Shown here: piece by piece, positions 8,954-17,010 of the stretch
How positions within the stretch are numbered: the first letter of the stretch is position 1
Layout of the letters: each line of letters starts with the position of its first letter
Source: UBA5078 sp033721235
Lineage (GTDB): Bacteria > Pseudomonadota > Gammaproteobacteria > Pseudomonadales > Pseudohongiellaceae
Direction: 5' to 3'
NCBI GenBank assembly: GCA_033721235.1
Contig: JAWWAY010000002.1
Coordinates: 124,001 to 188,000, forward strand
Length of the DNA stretch: 64,000 nucleotides
Made by a program: the position numbers and the translations under genes
The notes under the pieces: generated by a model
Told to the model about the DNA's origin: nothing
Database searches by the model: none
What the model saw: only the letters and a program-made list of their open reading frames with translations

Positions 8954-8974
8954 GCTAAACAGGGCTAATCGCAT

Positions 8975-10048
8975 ATGCTCCCTTTACAACTAGTATGGTG
9001 GCTCAGCCTAAGCTTGGCAGTTAGCGCAATGCTATGTTTTGTCATACTGGTAGTTCGACGTTTCGTCGCCGAAGGACAAGCCATAAAAGAATCCCTTGTG
9101 CGCCAAAAGGTACAGGAATTACTTTTCTGCTATATGGATTCCGAGACAGAGAGTATTGAGGAAGAAATGGCCCTACTCACTGCATTGGGCCCTCTTGAAC
9201 GTAGACTCTTGCGACAAACTAGCGTCAAACTTTCAAAGCTTGTTCAAGGTCATGAGCGCGAGCGCATTGCCCTCTTGCTTGAGCATATCGGCTTCAAGGA
9301 CCTGTGTATCGAAGAATGCCAGGAGGGAGAGCTACGCAACCGTTTGGCGGCCGTTGAAGCCTTGCAGCTATTCAAAGACTCGGAAGTACAAAACACTCTG
9401 ATCGATCTATTGGACGACAAAGAGGAAGATATTCGAATAGTCGCGGCTGACTCGCTTAGCGCAATAGGCGCTCTGCCTAAACCCAATATTTTAGTGGCCA
9501 AACTATCGACCGACTCAATTTTGCAGTCTCGCGATCTACGGACTCTGTTTAGAGAAATAGCCCGTCACGATCCTTCATATCTTAGCCGTATCGCGAAGTT
9601 TACGGGCATTAGCCGTTACATGAAAATAGCGATTGCGGATGCTCTCGCACAGTCTTCGGACTTTCGCGTCATTCACGACTTAATTGCCTATGCTCAAAAC
9701 CCAGATTTAGATATTCGAGCAAGCGCTATCCGCTCACTTGGAACTCTGCGGCACCCGCAAGCAGAAAATCTGTTAAACCAATCTATAGACGACGAGCAAT
9801 GGCAAGTGCGGGCCGTCTCAGCTCAGGCCATAGGCCTAATTGGTCTAGAACACCTTGCACTCAAACTTAGTCCATTGCTAGATGACAGTAGTTGGTGGGT
9901 GCGCTTTCGCAGCGCAGAAGCGCTGGCCCAATTGGGGCCCATCGGGATTCAGGAGCTTCGCTCTAGGGCAAATAGAAGCTCGACTGAGAATAATAATTCG
10001 GGCGGTCGTATAGCTGCCCTGCTCTTAAGCGAGGTAGTGCATGCTTAA
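8975..10048 (+). CDS. Membrane-anchored HEAT-repeat protein
   Basis: A 357-residue protein with one N-terminal membrane helix (about residues 7-30), a short linker and then a long alpha-helical array of HEAT-type repeats. The repeats are recognisable from phrases such as LLDDKEEDIRIVAADSLSAIG, DLDIRASAIRSLGTL, QWQVRAVSAQAIGLIG and SSWWVRFRSAEALAQLG. Such arrays are protein-binding scaffolds. Its stop overlaps the start of the glycosyltransferase gene by 8 bp, indicating coupled synthesis. It could fill the place of an inner-membrane partner such as PgaD or serve as the docking surface for the receiver protein; no enzymatic motif is visible. Confidence 0.75.
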   Translation: MLPLQLVWWLSLSLAVSAMLCFVILVVRRFVAEGQAIKESLVRQKVQELLFCYMDSETESIEEEMALLTALGPLERRLLRQTSVKLSKLVQGHERERIALLLEHIGFKDLCIEECQEGELRNRLAAVEALQLFKDSEVQNTLIDLLDDKEEDIRIVAADSLSAIGALPKPNILVAKLSTDSILQSRDLRTLFREIARHDPSYLSRIAKFTGISRYMKIAIADALAQSSDFRVIHDLIAYAQNPDLDIRASAIRSLGTLRHPQAENLLNQSIDDEQWQVRAVSAQAIGLIGLEHLALKLSPLLDDSSWWVRFRSAEALAQLGPIGIQELRSRANRSSTENNNSGGRIAALLLSEVVHA

Positions 10049-11486
10049 GGATTTAGCGTCACAGATAGTCATGTGGCTAGATACTTCTGCGGAATGGGTT
10101 GTGGCATTCATCATCATCATTGGTGTGATGCAGAACATTATTTCTCTCACACAACTGTTTGTCGCAGCCAAAGTATTACGCCGCAAAAAAGATGAAGACA
10201 ATAGCGAAGCCCTTTGGCAGCAAAGAGCCCCCAGCGCTCCACCAATTTCGCTCATCGCACCGGCCTACAACGAGTCGGCCAGCATCGTGGAGAGCACCAA
10301 GTCACTGCTTAATATACATTACCCACACTGCGAGGTAATAGTGGTTAATGACGGTTCAAAAGACGATACCCTTAGCAAATTAATCAATAGTTTCGCCTTG
10401 ACCCCAAGCCCAAGAGACTTCGATATCGCTGTAGCTCACAAAGAGATAAGGCAAGTCTATCAATCGAAGAAGTATCCAAACCTAATTGTTATTGATAAAG
10501 AAAACGGCGGAAAAGCCGACGCCTTAAATGCAGGCATCAATGTGTCGCGTTCTCCACTATTCTGCTCCGTTGACGCCGACTCCATGCTTGATGCCGATGC
10601 ACTTCTCCACGCTGTGCAGCCTTTTCTCAGCAAACCAGACTCTGTCATCGCCGTTGGTGGAACCATCCGGGTCGCCAATGGCTGTCGCGTTCGAGGTGGA
10701 AAAGTACTCAGCGTTGGCCTATCCAATAAACTGCTGCCTATGCTCCAAACCGTCGAATACACTAGGGCGTTCTTGATAGCACGGGTCGCAATGAGCGAGA
10801 TGGGAATAATGACGCTTATCTCTGGCGCTTTCGGCATTTTTCGCCGTCCGGCTGCCATCGCAGCAGGCGGCTACGACACCACTACTGTAGGGGAAGACTA
10901 TGAGCTCGTCATGCGCATGCATCGCTATCACTTGGAGCGAAAAATAAAGTACGAGGTGGTATTTGTTGCCGAGCCTGTTTGCTGGACGGAGGTCCCAGAA
11001 AACCTCACCATTTTGGGCAGACAACGCAAACGCTGGCAACGCGGTTCACTTGAAACCTTTTTTCGGCACTGGAAAATGTTGGGAGATCCCCGTTATGGAA
11101 AGGTCGGGCTCTTCGGCCTTCCCATGTCCTTGCTTATCGATGTCTTTGGGCCACTGGTGGAGGTAATAGGATATTTCTTAGTTCCTATCCTATGGTTATC
11201 AGGGCTGCTTAATTTCGATTTCATGCTGGCGTTTCTCGCCCTCACATTCGTTTTCGGCATATTCATTAGCGCTGGCTCTCTAGCGTTAGAGGAAATTTCC
11301 TTACACCGCATTCCGAAAGCAAAGGATCTTCTTAGGCTTGGCGGCGGCATAATTATCGAGAACTTTGGCTATAGGCAGCTCAATAATATTTGGCGAGTAC
11401 AGGGCTGGTGGGAGTTTATCCGCAAGAAAAAGAGCTGGGGCGAAATGACCCGAAAAGGCTTTCAATCCTCAGAACCCAATCAATAA
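10041..11486 (+). CDS. Processive family 2 glycosyltransferase (PgaC/BcsA-like)
   Basis: A 481-residue membrane glycosyltransferase. An N-terminal helix (about 20-42) is followed by a GT-A domain with Asp104 (VVNDGSKDD), DAD at 178-180 (SVDADS), the acceptor-side GED at 284-286 and Q328-x-x-R331-W332 (QRKRW), the D,D,D,QxxRW set of processive synthases such as cellulose, hyaluronan and PNAG synthases. At least three helices follow (about 360-430). It should polymerise a sugar nucleotide at the inner membrane and pass the chain across. The sugar is unknown. Preceded by YaiO- and HEAT-type genes; the SelD fusion begins 26 bp downstream. Confidence 0.85.
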   Translation: MLKDLASQIVMWLDTSAEWVVAFIIIIGVMQNIISLTQLFVAAKVLRRKKDEDNSEALWQQRAPSAPPISLIAPAYNESASIVESTKSLLNIHYPHCEVIVVNDGSKDDTLSKLINSFALTPSPRDFDIAVAHKEIRQVYQSKKYPNLIVIDKENGGKADALNAGINVSRSPLFCSVDADSMLDADALLHAVQPFLSKPDSVIAVGGTIRVANGCRVRGGKVLSVGLSNKLLPMLQTVEYTRAFLIARVAMSEMGIMTLISGAFGIFRRPAAIAAGGYDTTTVGEDYELVMRMHRYHLERKIKYEVVFVAEPVCWTEVPENLTILGRQRKRWQRGSLETFFRHWKMLGDPRYGKVGLFGLPMSLLIDVFGPLVEVIGYFLVPILWLSGLLNFDFMLAFLALTFVFGIFISAGSLALEEISLHRIPKAKDLLRLGGGIIIENFGYRQLNNIWRVQGWWEFIRKKKSWGEMTRKGFQSSEPNQ

Positions 11487-11512
11487 AACCAACTAAAAGA
11501 GTGTATCGGCAA

Positions 11513-13771
11513 ATGCAAGGAACGGACACCACTCCCAAGAGCAAACACTTAGTCCTGCTAGGCGGTGGTCACAGTCACCTCAGTGTACTTATGGAGTTCG
11601 CCAAGAACCCTCTACCGGGATTGGCCATTACCCTAATCAGCAAAGACATCGTCACTCCCTATTCGGGAGCAATGCCCGCTTTTATTCGTGGCGATATCGA
11701 CTTTGATTCGATGCATATTGATCTGCGACCGCTCGCCAAGATGGCAGGCGCACGAATAATTAGCGCTAAGGTGAACCAGATCGATACCGAAGCCAAGCTA
11801 ATAAAATGCGACCATAGGCCTGACATTGAATTCGATATCTTATCCATCAATATTGGCTCCACTCCCAGCGCAGAGCTCATTGAAGGCGCGAGAGAGAATG
11901 CCTTAGCGGTTAAGCCTATTCGCCACTTCTTAGGCCATTGGCAAAAATTGATCGACGAGATTCCAAAGGAAGACAATAGCCAGCGCAACATCGCTGTGGT
12001 GGGCGGTGGCGCTGCTAGTGTAGAGCTGGCACTAGCAATGCAGACACGCTTAAGTGAATCCTTAAACTCGAATTCTCCGACGATCACGCTGCTATGCAAA
12101 GGTCCTCATTTACTCGCCCAACACAATAGCAAGGCGCAAAAATTAGCACTAAGTGCACTAGAGCGCCGAGGCGTCAAAGTTCTGCTTAAGCGCAAAGTCA
12201 TTAGAGTCACGCCAAATTCCATCGAATACACTAATACTGACAGCCACGAGGGTAGCAAGAGTTTAGCCGTGGACTACACCATTTTGACAACCGGTGCTAG
12301 CGCCCCAAAATGGTTGCAGTCAACAGGCTTAACACTGGATAGCCACGGCTTCATACTCGTTAATCAATCTCTACAGTCGCTTTCTCATCCCGATATTTTT
12401 GCCGCGGGGGATATCGCGAGCATAGAGCATTTCGCACGTCCAAAATCGGGAGTGTACGCAGTCAGGCAGGGCGCGCCCCTGGCCATCAATCTTCGTCGGC
12501 ATGCAGCAGGGCTATCATTAAAGCGCCATGTCCCCCAGAAACAAGCTCTAGCCCTACTCAGCATCGACGCCAAGACAGCAATCGCAGTGCGCGGCAGTTT
12601 TGTGCTTCAGGGCAACTTGGCCGCTCGCTTGAAAAATTGGATAGACCAAGGTTTTGTAGCCAAATACAGTAATATCAAGCCGCCGAAGGAAGCCGCTCAA
12701 CTTCAGATCAAACATAGCACTAGACCAGGTCTTGGCAACTCCGCGCCTCACATCCGCTGCTCTGGCTGCGCCAGCAAGATTGCACAGCAGCTGCTGCAAG
12801 AGACGCTCTCGTCTACTGCAATGCTCCGACACACAGATATTCTGTCTGATACTCAGCAGGCTGAGGACTGCTCTATTATCCAGCTTGATGATCACCGGCT
12901 ACTATTACAAAGCGTCGACCAACTACGGACGTTTATCGACGATCCATATCAATTCGCTCGTATTGCTACGCTACATTGTCTGAGCGATATTCATGCGATG
13001 GGCGCAACGCCCCACTCCGCTCATGCACTCGTCAACCTACCCTTTGGAGCGCCCGCTATTATGCAAGCAATGCTCAAAGAAGTAATGGCGGGATGCAGCG
13101 AGGTTCTAGCCGAGCACGACACGGCGCTAATCGGTGGTCATACAGGCGAAGCAGCCGAACTGAGCCTTGGCCTTAGCGTTAACAGCTTTGCTAAACCCGA
13201 GAAAGTTTTGAGAAAAACCACTGCGCGCGCGGGAGATGTCTTGGTGCTATGTAAAGCGCTAGGCACAGGCACATTGCTGGCGGCCGATATGCGCTTCCAA
13301 GCTAAGTACCAATGGATCGAGGAGGCTCTTGCCTCTATGCTGTTATCCAATCAGAGAGCAGCCCGCATTTTTCTCGAGCATCGGGCAAATGCGTGTACAG
13401 ACATTACGGGTTTTGGGGTGATTGGTCACTTAAGCGAGATGCTCACAGGCAATAACCTCAGCGCCTCACTAAAGCTCGACGCGGTCCCAGTTTTAGCCGG
13501 CGCATTGGAGAGCTTAGAGGCCGGTTATTTCAGCTCTATACATGACGAGAATATGAAACCGGCTTTAAATCTGGGCCTGTCTCTGGAGCAACTGCGCTCA
13601 CCGAATGCCGCAATACTATGTGACCCACAAACCTCTGGAGGTCTTCTGGCTGCGATTCCGCCACAGTACGCACAGGAGTGCATAGCCTCACTCAAGCGCG
13701 AGGGTTATAGCTGCGCAAGCCTCATCGGCGAGCTAACGGCAAGCGCAGCAGCCAGAATCACTTTAGGCTAG
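11513..13771 (+). CDS. selD: Fusion of NADH-dehydrogenase-like FAD oxidoreductase and selenophosphate synthetase
   Basis: A 753-residue two-domain protein. Residues 1 to about 380 form a pyridine nucleotide-disulphide oxidoreductase (LVLLGGGHSHLSVL for FAD, AVVGGGAASVELA for NAD(P), AAGDIA for FAD), of the type found fused to SelD. From about 405 on it is SelD: catalytic Cys419 and Lys422 in RCSGCASKI, and the metal/ATP segments of the PurM fold (GATPHSAHALV, GGHTGEA, DPQTSGG). The catalytic residue is Cys, not Sec. It makes selenophosphate for selenocysteine or 2-selenouridine; no selA, selB, mnmH or tRNA-Sec is in the window. ATG at 11513 was chosen since upstream codons lie inside the glycosyltransferase gene. 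Confidence 0.88.
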   Translation: MQGTDTTPKSKHLVLLGGGHSHLSVLMEFAKNPLPGLAITLISKDIVTPYSGAMPAFIRGDIDFDSMHIDLRPLAKMAGARIISAKVNQIDTEAKLIKCDHRPDIEFDILSINIGSTPSAELIEGARENALAVKPIRHFLGHWQKLIDEIPKEDNSQRNIAVVGGGAASVELALAMQTRLSESLNSNSPTITLLCKGPHLLAQHNSKAQKLALSALERRGVKVLLKRKVIRVTPNSIEYTNTDSHEGSKSLAVDYTILTTGASAPKWLQSTGLTLDSHGFILVNQSLQSLSHPDIFAAGDIASIEHFARPKSGVYAVRQGAPLAINLRRHAAGLSLKRHVPQKQALALLSIDAKTAIAVRGSFVLQGNLAARLKNWIDQGFVAKYSNIKPPKEAAQLQIKHSTRPGLGNSAPHIRCSGCASKIAQQLLQETLSSTAMLRHTDILSDTQQAEDCSIIQLDDHRLLLQSVDQLRTFIDDPYQFARIATLHCLSDIHAMGATPHSAHALVNLPFGAPAIMQAMLKEVMAGCSEVLAEHDTALIGGHTGEAAELSLGLSVNSFAKPEKVLRKTTARAGDVLVLCKALGTGTLLAADMRFQAKYQWIEEALASMLLSNQRAARIFLEHRANACTDITGFGVIGHLSEMLTGNNLSASLKLDAVPVLAGALESLEAGYFSSIHDENMKPALNLGLSLEQLRSPNAAILCDPQTSGGLLAAIPPQYAQECIASLKREGYSCASLIGELTASAAARITLG

Positions 13772-13924
13772 GCATCGCCTTGGTGAAACGTCACAAAAAC
13801 TTACAACAAACCAGCGCGTTAGCGCTTACACTAGCGGTCTTAGTTGCTAGATGCTGAGCCGTGCCTACGGTATAGTCACCGCTCGCTTAGAAATATGCAT
13901 AAGCACGCGAATAGAGGTTTAACC

Positions 13925-14656
13925 ATGAAAATACAGTCCATGTTCCGCCATGCTGGCCTACTGCTGGTTCTTAGCGCAAGTACCGCTTTTGCGCAGACTT
14001 CAGGCTCCGCTGTCTCTGACTCTATTAGTCGCTACGACAATCTGAATGTGCAGCGAAACTCCGCCACTATCGATCCTCAATTGGCGCAAAAACATTATCG
14101 TCGCGGCAATACTTATAGCAATCTGGATCGTCTGGACGAAGCAATCGAAGAGTACCAACTTTCAGTAACGGCTGATCCCAACTTTGCCGACTCATATCGC
14201 AACCTTGCGAATATCTATTATTTCCAAGGTAAGTACGAGGAGGCTATCCCCGTACTGGAGCGTTTTATTCAGCTACAAACGGAGCGCACCGCAGGGCTAA
14301 TTGCCTCGCTGAATACTCTAGGGGAACTATTGCGCCGCTCCAATAGATTAGAGAAGGCGTTCGAGGTGGATCTTAAGGCAATAGTAAACGACCCTGATAA
14401 CACCTCTCAGGTGTTTGTTATGGGTAATACTTACTACAACGCTGGCGACATCGAGAAGGCAATTGCCATCTATGAAAAAGCGATCACTGTTATGCCCAAT
14501 GATGCCTTCATTCACCGAACTCTTGGACGCATGTATGAGGAATCAGGACGCCTAGAAGACGCCTTGGTCGAATACCGAGCCGCCGCCGAACTGGACTCAG
14601 GTTCGCAGTTCTACAAAGAGCTCGTTAAAACAACTGAGAGCCGTCTAGGCCTTTAG
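13925..14656 (+). CDS. Exported TPR-repeat protein
   Basis: A 243-residue protein with a signal peptide (MKIQSMFRHAGLLLVLSAST to about AFA-Q at residue 20) and four to five TPR units (about 60-230), e.g. AQKHYRRGNTYSNLDRLDEA and AFIHRTLGRMYEESGRLEDA. It is periplasmic or loosely outer-membrane associated. The ATG at 13925 has AGAGG upstream; an in-frame upstream start would not give a signal peptide. It is about 150 bp after the SelD fusion and its last 32 bp overlap the convergent aminopeptidase gene. A periplasmic scaffold role for the nearby export cluster is possible but unproven. Confidence 0.75.
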   Translation: MKIQSMFRHAGLLLVLSASTAFAQTSGSAVSDSISRYDNLNVQRNSATIDPQLAQKHYRRGNTYSNLDRLDEAIEEYQLSVTADPNFADSYRNLANIYYFQGKYEEAIPVLERFIQLQTERTAGLIASLNTLGELLRRSNRLEKAFEVDLKAIVNDPDNTSQVFVMGNTYYNAGDIEKAIAIYEKAITVMPNDAFIHRTLGRMYEESGRLEDALVEYRAAAELDSGSQFYKELVKTTESRLGL

Positions 14657-15710
14657 ACATAAGTTGCTCGAGACTAGCCTCTCGCTGGTCTCGAGAGAGC
14701 TGCGATAAGGCCTTCACCCTCGCGAAAAAGCGCTCTAGATCTCCCGCCTCTTGCTGGAGCATGACTGCAAAGGCGGGGATGTAGTCATTGTAAGAGGCTA
14801 TTGTTCCCAACTGTGCGTTATTGAGAGGACCTGCAAACCAGCGGTCATAGGCACCTCTTCCCCAGCGCTCCGACAACTCTTCATAGGCTTCTCGCAGTTG
14901 CTGTTGCAGCTTCACTTTTTCTTGTCGCATCAGGCTCTCATCAAGCGGCTGTTCATACAGCGCCGCAAACCGCTCACGATAAAGCCCAACTAAGGCAACA
15001 AAGTCATCCTGCAAGCTTTGCTCAAGCGGCAAGTCGACTTCATATGCTCTGTGTGGGTAATGCTCAAACCAACGCCTCAGCCCCTCCTCTTCCACAAAAC
15101 TGGCAAAGCTCTCATTGAAAGTTGTATCTCCTGGGACATAGATTTTCTGATGAGCAAGCTCGTGAAATATCAAAGCCACCACCCGGTGATCCGGGCGGCG
15201 CAGCACACTGCTAGTCAGCGGGTCATCAAACCACCCCAAGGTAGAATAGGCGTCAACGCCACCTATATAGACATCATAGCCTTCGCTGCGCAGTTTCTGC
15301 CCAAATTCCTGCGCAGCGGTTTCGGAAAAATAGCCTTGATAGGCGACACAGCCTGCAATGGGATAACACCAATTAATAGGGGCAGTGGAAAACTCAGGTG
15401 CCGCAAAGACATTCCACACCACATACGCTCGGTCTAATTCAACATACTGAGTGTAGGTATGACCCGCTGACATCCCCAGCTGTTGCTCGGCAAAGTCTCG
15501 CGCCTCCAACACCAACGCCAGTTTACGCTTAATGTCTTGGTCTACCTCGGCGCTTTGCAGCATTTCATCGATGGACTCTCGCGCCCAAAGCAAGGAGAGC
15601 TGGCCTGTAGCGGCCTGGCTGTAATAAGCAACTGTTTCGCATGCGCAGAGAGTGAGTACCGCTAGCAGCACGACAATCCACTTGCTAAAGGTTTTCAATG
15701 AGGCCCCCAA
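14625..15710 (-). CDS. Putative zinc aminopeptidase lipoprotein (PF10023 type)
   Basis: A 361-residue protein with a lipoprotein signal (VVLLAVLTLCAC) and the zinc-protease motif HELAHQ (in IFHELAHQKIYV) followed about 20 residues later by NESFASFVEEEG, whose Glu is the likely third ligand. This matches the family of predicted aminopeptidases annotated as DUF2265/PF10023. The start is TTG at 15710, directly after the stop of the glutaminyl cyclase gene; a second TTG at 15698 preceded by GGGGG is an alternative. It is probably anchored in the periplasm. Paired with a glutaminyl cyclase, it suggests N-terminal processing of exported peptides. Confidence 0.75.
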   Translation of the reverse strand: MGASLKTFSKWIVVLLAVLTLCACETVAYYSQAATGQLSLLWARESIDEMLQSAEVDQDIKRKLALVLEARDFAEQQLGMSAGHTYTQYVELDRAYVVWNVFAAPEFSTAPINWCYPIAGCVAYQGYFSETAAQEFGQKLRSEGYDVYIGGVDAYSTLGWFDDPLTSSVLRRPDHRVVALIFHELAHQKIYVPGDTTFNESFASFVEEEGLRRWFEHYPHRAYEVDLPLEQSLQDDFVALVGLYRERFAALYEQPLDESLMRQEKVKLQQQLREAYEELSERWGRGAYDRWFAGPLNNAQLGTIASYNDYIPAFAVMLQQEAGDLERFFARVKALSQLSRDQREASLEQLMSKGLDGSQLF

Positions 15711-16493
15711 CTAGGGTTGTGCTTGCAACTTTATCTCGAAAATATCGCCCCATAACTTACCTGTTACCAGTAAGCGTCCTTCGGAGGTCGCCGTGGGTTC
15801 GATCCATGCGATACCGTTTAGCACGGCACCGCTGCCACCCAATTCAGTCAAGTTATCAAGCCCCGATAGGTCTACTACAGATTGAACCTCTCCGGAGTCT
15901 GGATCAATACGAACAATATCATCGCTCATCCACACATTGGCCCACACTTCTCCGTCAATGTACTCCAGCTCATTGAGATTCGACACCGAATTACCATTAA
16001 GTGTCACGTCTACCTTTTTAACTAGAGCAAATGTTTCAGGGTCAATAAACTGTAAAGACGAACTCCCGTCGCTGAGGATAAGATGCTCGCCATTCCAGGT
16101 AAGCCCCCAACCTTCGGTCGGATGATAGTGAGACGTAATGGTCTCAAAAGTATTTAGATCATAGACAAACACCACATTGGCGCGCCAAGTCAGCTGAAAT
16201 ACTCTGTCGCCAACTATGCTAATGCCTTCACCAAAATAACGGCTAGGAAGGCGTTTACGCATTAATTGCTCCCCGTCCTCCAGTGTGCTCTTGGTTAAAA
16301 CTGAGCGCCCCTTCTGCCCTGTCCCTTCGTAAAGAAAGCCTTCATGAAACTGCAGCCCCTGTGTAAAGGCGCCTTTGCTATGAGGGTAGCGATTAACTAC
16401 CTCAAAGCCATAGACAGGCACATCCGCCCGTGCAAGCAGCGACGTTAAGGCCAAGGCGATAGTTAAGAGAATTTTGTTCACTATAGTACTCAC
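15711..16493 (-). CDS. Glutaminyl-peptide cyclotransferase (beta-propeller type)
   Basis: A 260-residue exported protein with a signal peptide (to about LLARA) and a five-bladed propeller with the family phrases HSKGAFTQGLQF, EGTGQKGRS, GWGLTWNGEHLILSDGS, LNELEYIDGEVWANVW and LNGIAW. It corresponds to plant-type glutaminyl cyclase, which converts N-terminal Gln to pyroglutamate. It lies directly before the aminopeptidase gene with no gap, so the two form an operon. The likely site is the periplasm. Confidence 0.85.
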   Translation of the reverse strand: MSTIVNKILLTIALALTSLLARADVPVYGFEVVNRYPHSKGAFTQGLQFHEGFLYEGTGQKGRSVLTKSTLEDGEQLMRKRLPSRYFGEGISIVGDRVFQLTWRANVVFVYDLNTFETITSHYHPTEGWGLTWNGEHLILSDGSSSLQFIDPETFALVKKVDVTLNGNSVSNLNELEYIDGEVWANVWMSDDIVRIDPDSGEVQSVVDLSGLDNLTELGGSGAVLNGIAWIEPTATSEGRLLVTGKLWGDIFEIKLQAQP

Positions 16494-16661
16494 TTACTGA
16501 TGGGCTAGCGTAGGGCTTTTAGTCTAGGAGAGCTAGTGTAGCAAGACAAGCCATATGGGCTAAAGCACAAACATATGCCACCCAGTATTACTGGAAAAGT
16601 GCCCTATGCTGTGGCAAGTTTTACCTTATTATTAAACGCCAACTACAAAGGTAAGCATACA

Positions 16662-17009
16662 ATGAGTAGTGATTGCTTGTTCTGTAAAATCGCCGCGGGT
16701 CAGATCCCCTCAAACACTGTCTATAGCGACGATCACATTGTCGCGTTCCGTGATATTAGCCCTGTGGCCCCTCAGCATATTCTGCTTATTCCCAGAAAGC
16801 ATATTCAGAGCGTTGCAGCCCTCGAGGATGAGGACGCACAGCTCATGGGTCATCTTATGGTTCAGGCAAAGAAAATAGCGGAACAGGAAGGATTCGCCAA
16901 AGATGGCTTTCGTAGCGTGCTCAATACCGGCGAAGACGGCGGGCAGACCGTATCCCACCTTCACCTTCACTTGCTAGCAGGGCGCCGCCTAAGCTGGCCA
17001 CCGGGCTAG
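16662..17009 (+). CDS. HIT-family nucleotide hydrolase (histidine triad)
   Basis: A 115-residue HINT-type protein. CLFCKIAAGQIPS supplies the N-terminal zinc-type Cys pair, and HLHLHLLAGR is the histidine triad; the C-terminus LSWPPG is typical. These proteins hydrolyse purine nucleoside phosphoramidates such as aminoacyl-AMP. ATG at 16662 (MSSDCLF) with AAAGG upstream was chosen over an in-frame codon at 16575. It ends 1 bp before the convergent mtnA gene. Cytoplasmic. Confidence 0.9.
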   Translation: MSSDCLFCKIAAGQIPSNTVYSDDHIVAFRDISPVAPQHILLIPRKHIQSVAALEDEDAQLMGHLMVQAKKIAEQEGFAKDGFRSVLNTGEDGGQTVSHLHLHLLAGRRLSWPPG

Positions 17010-17010
17010 G

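Noticed and set aside
11390..11512. N-terminal extension of the SelD fusion upstream of 11513
   Set aside because: These codons lie within the glycosyltransferase gene in another frame and precede the FAD motif without family similarity.
7236..13771. Classical pga, bcs, pel or alginate operon
   Set aside because: No deacetylase, PgaD, BcsB, BcsZ, PelA or Alg proteins are present; the HEAT gene and lone receiver do not belong to those sets.
11513..13771. Selenocysteine (in-frame TGA) in SelD
   Set aside because: The catalytic position is encoded by TGC at 12767, and no in-frame TGA interrupts the gene.
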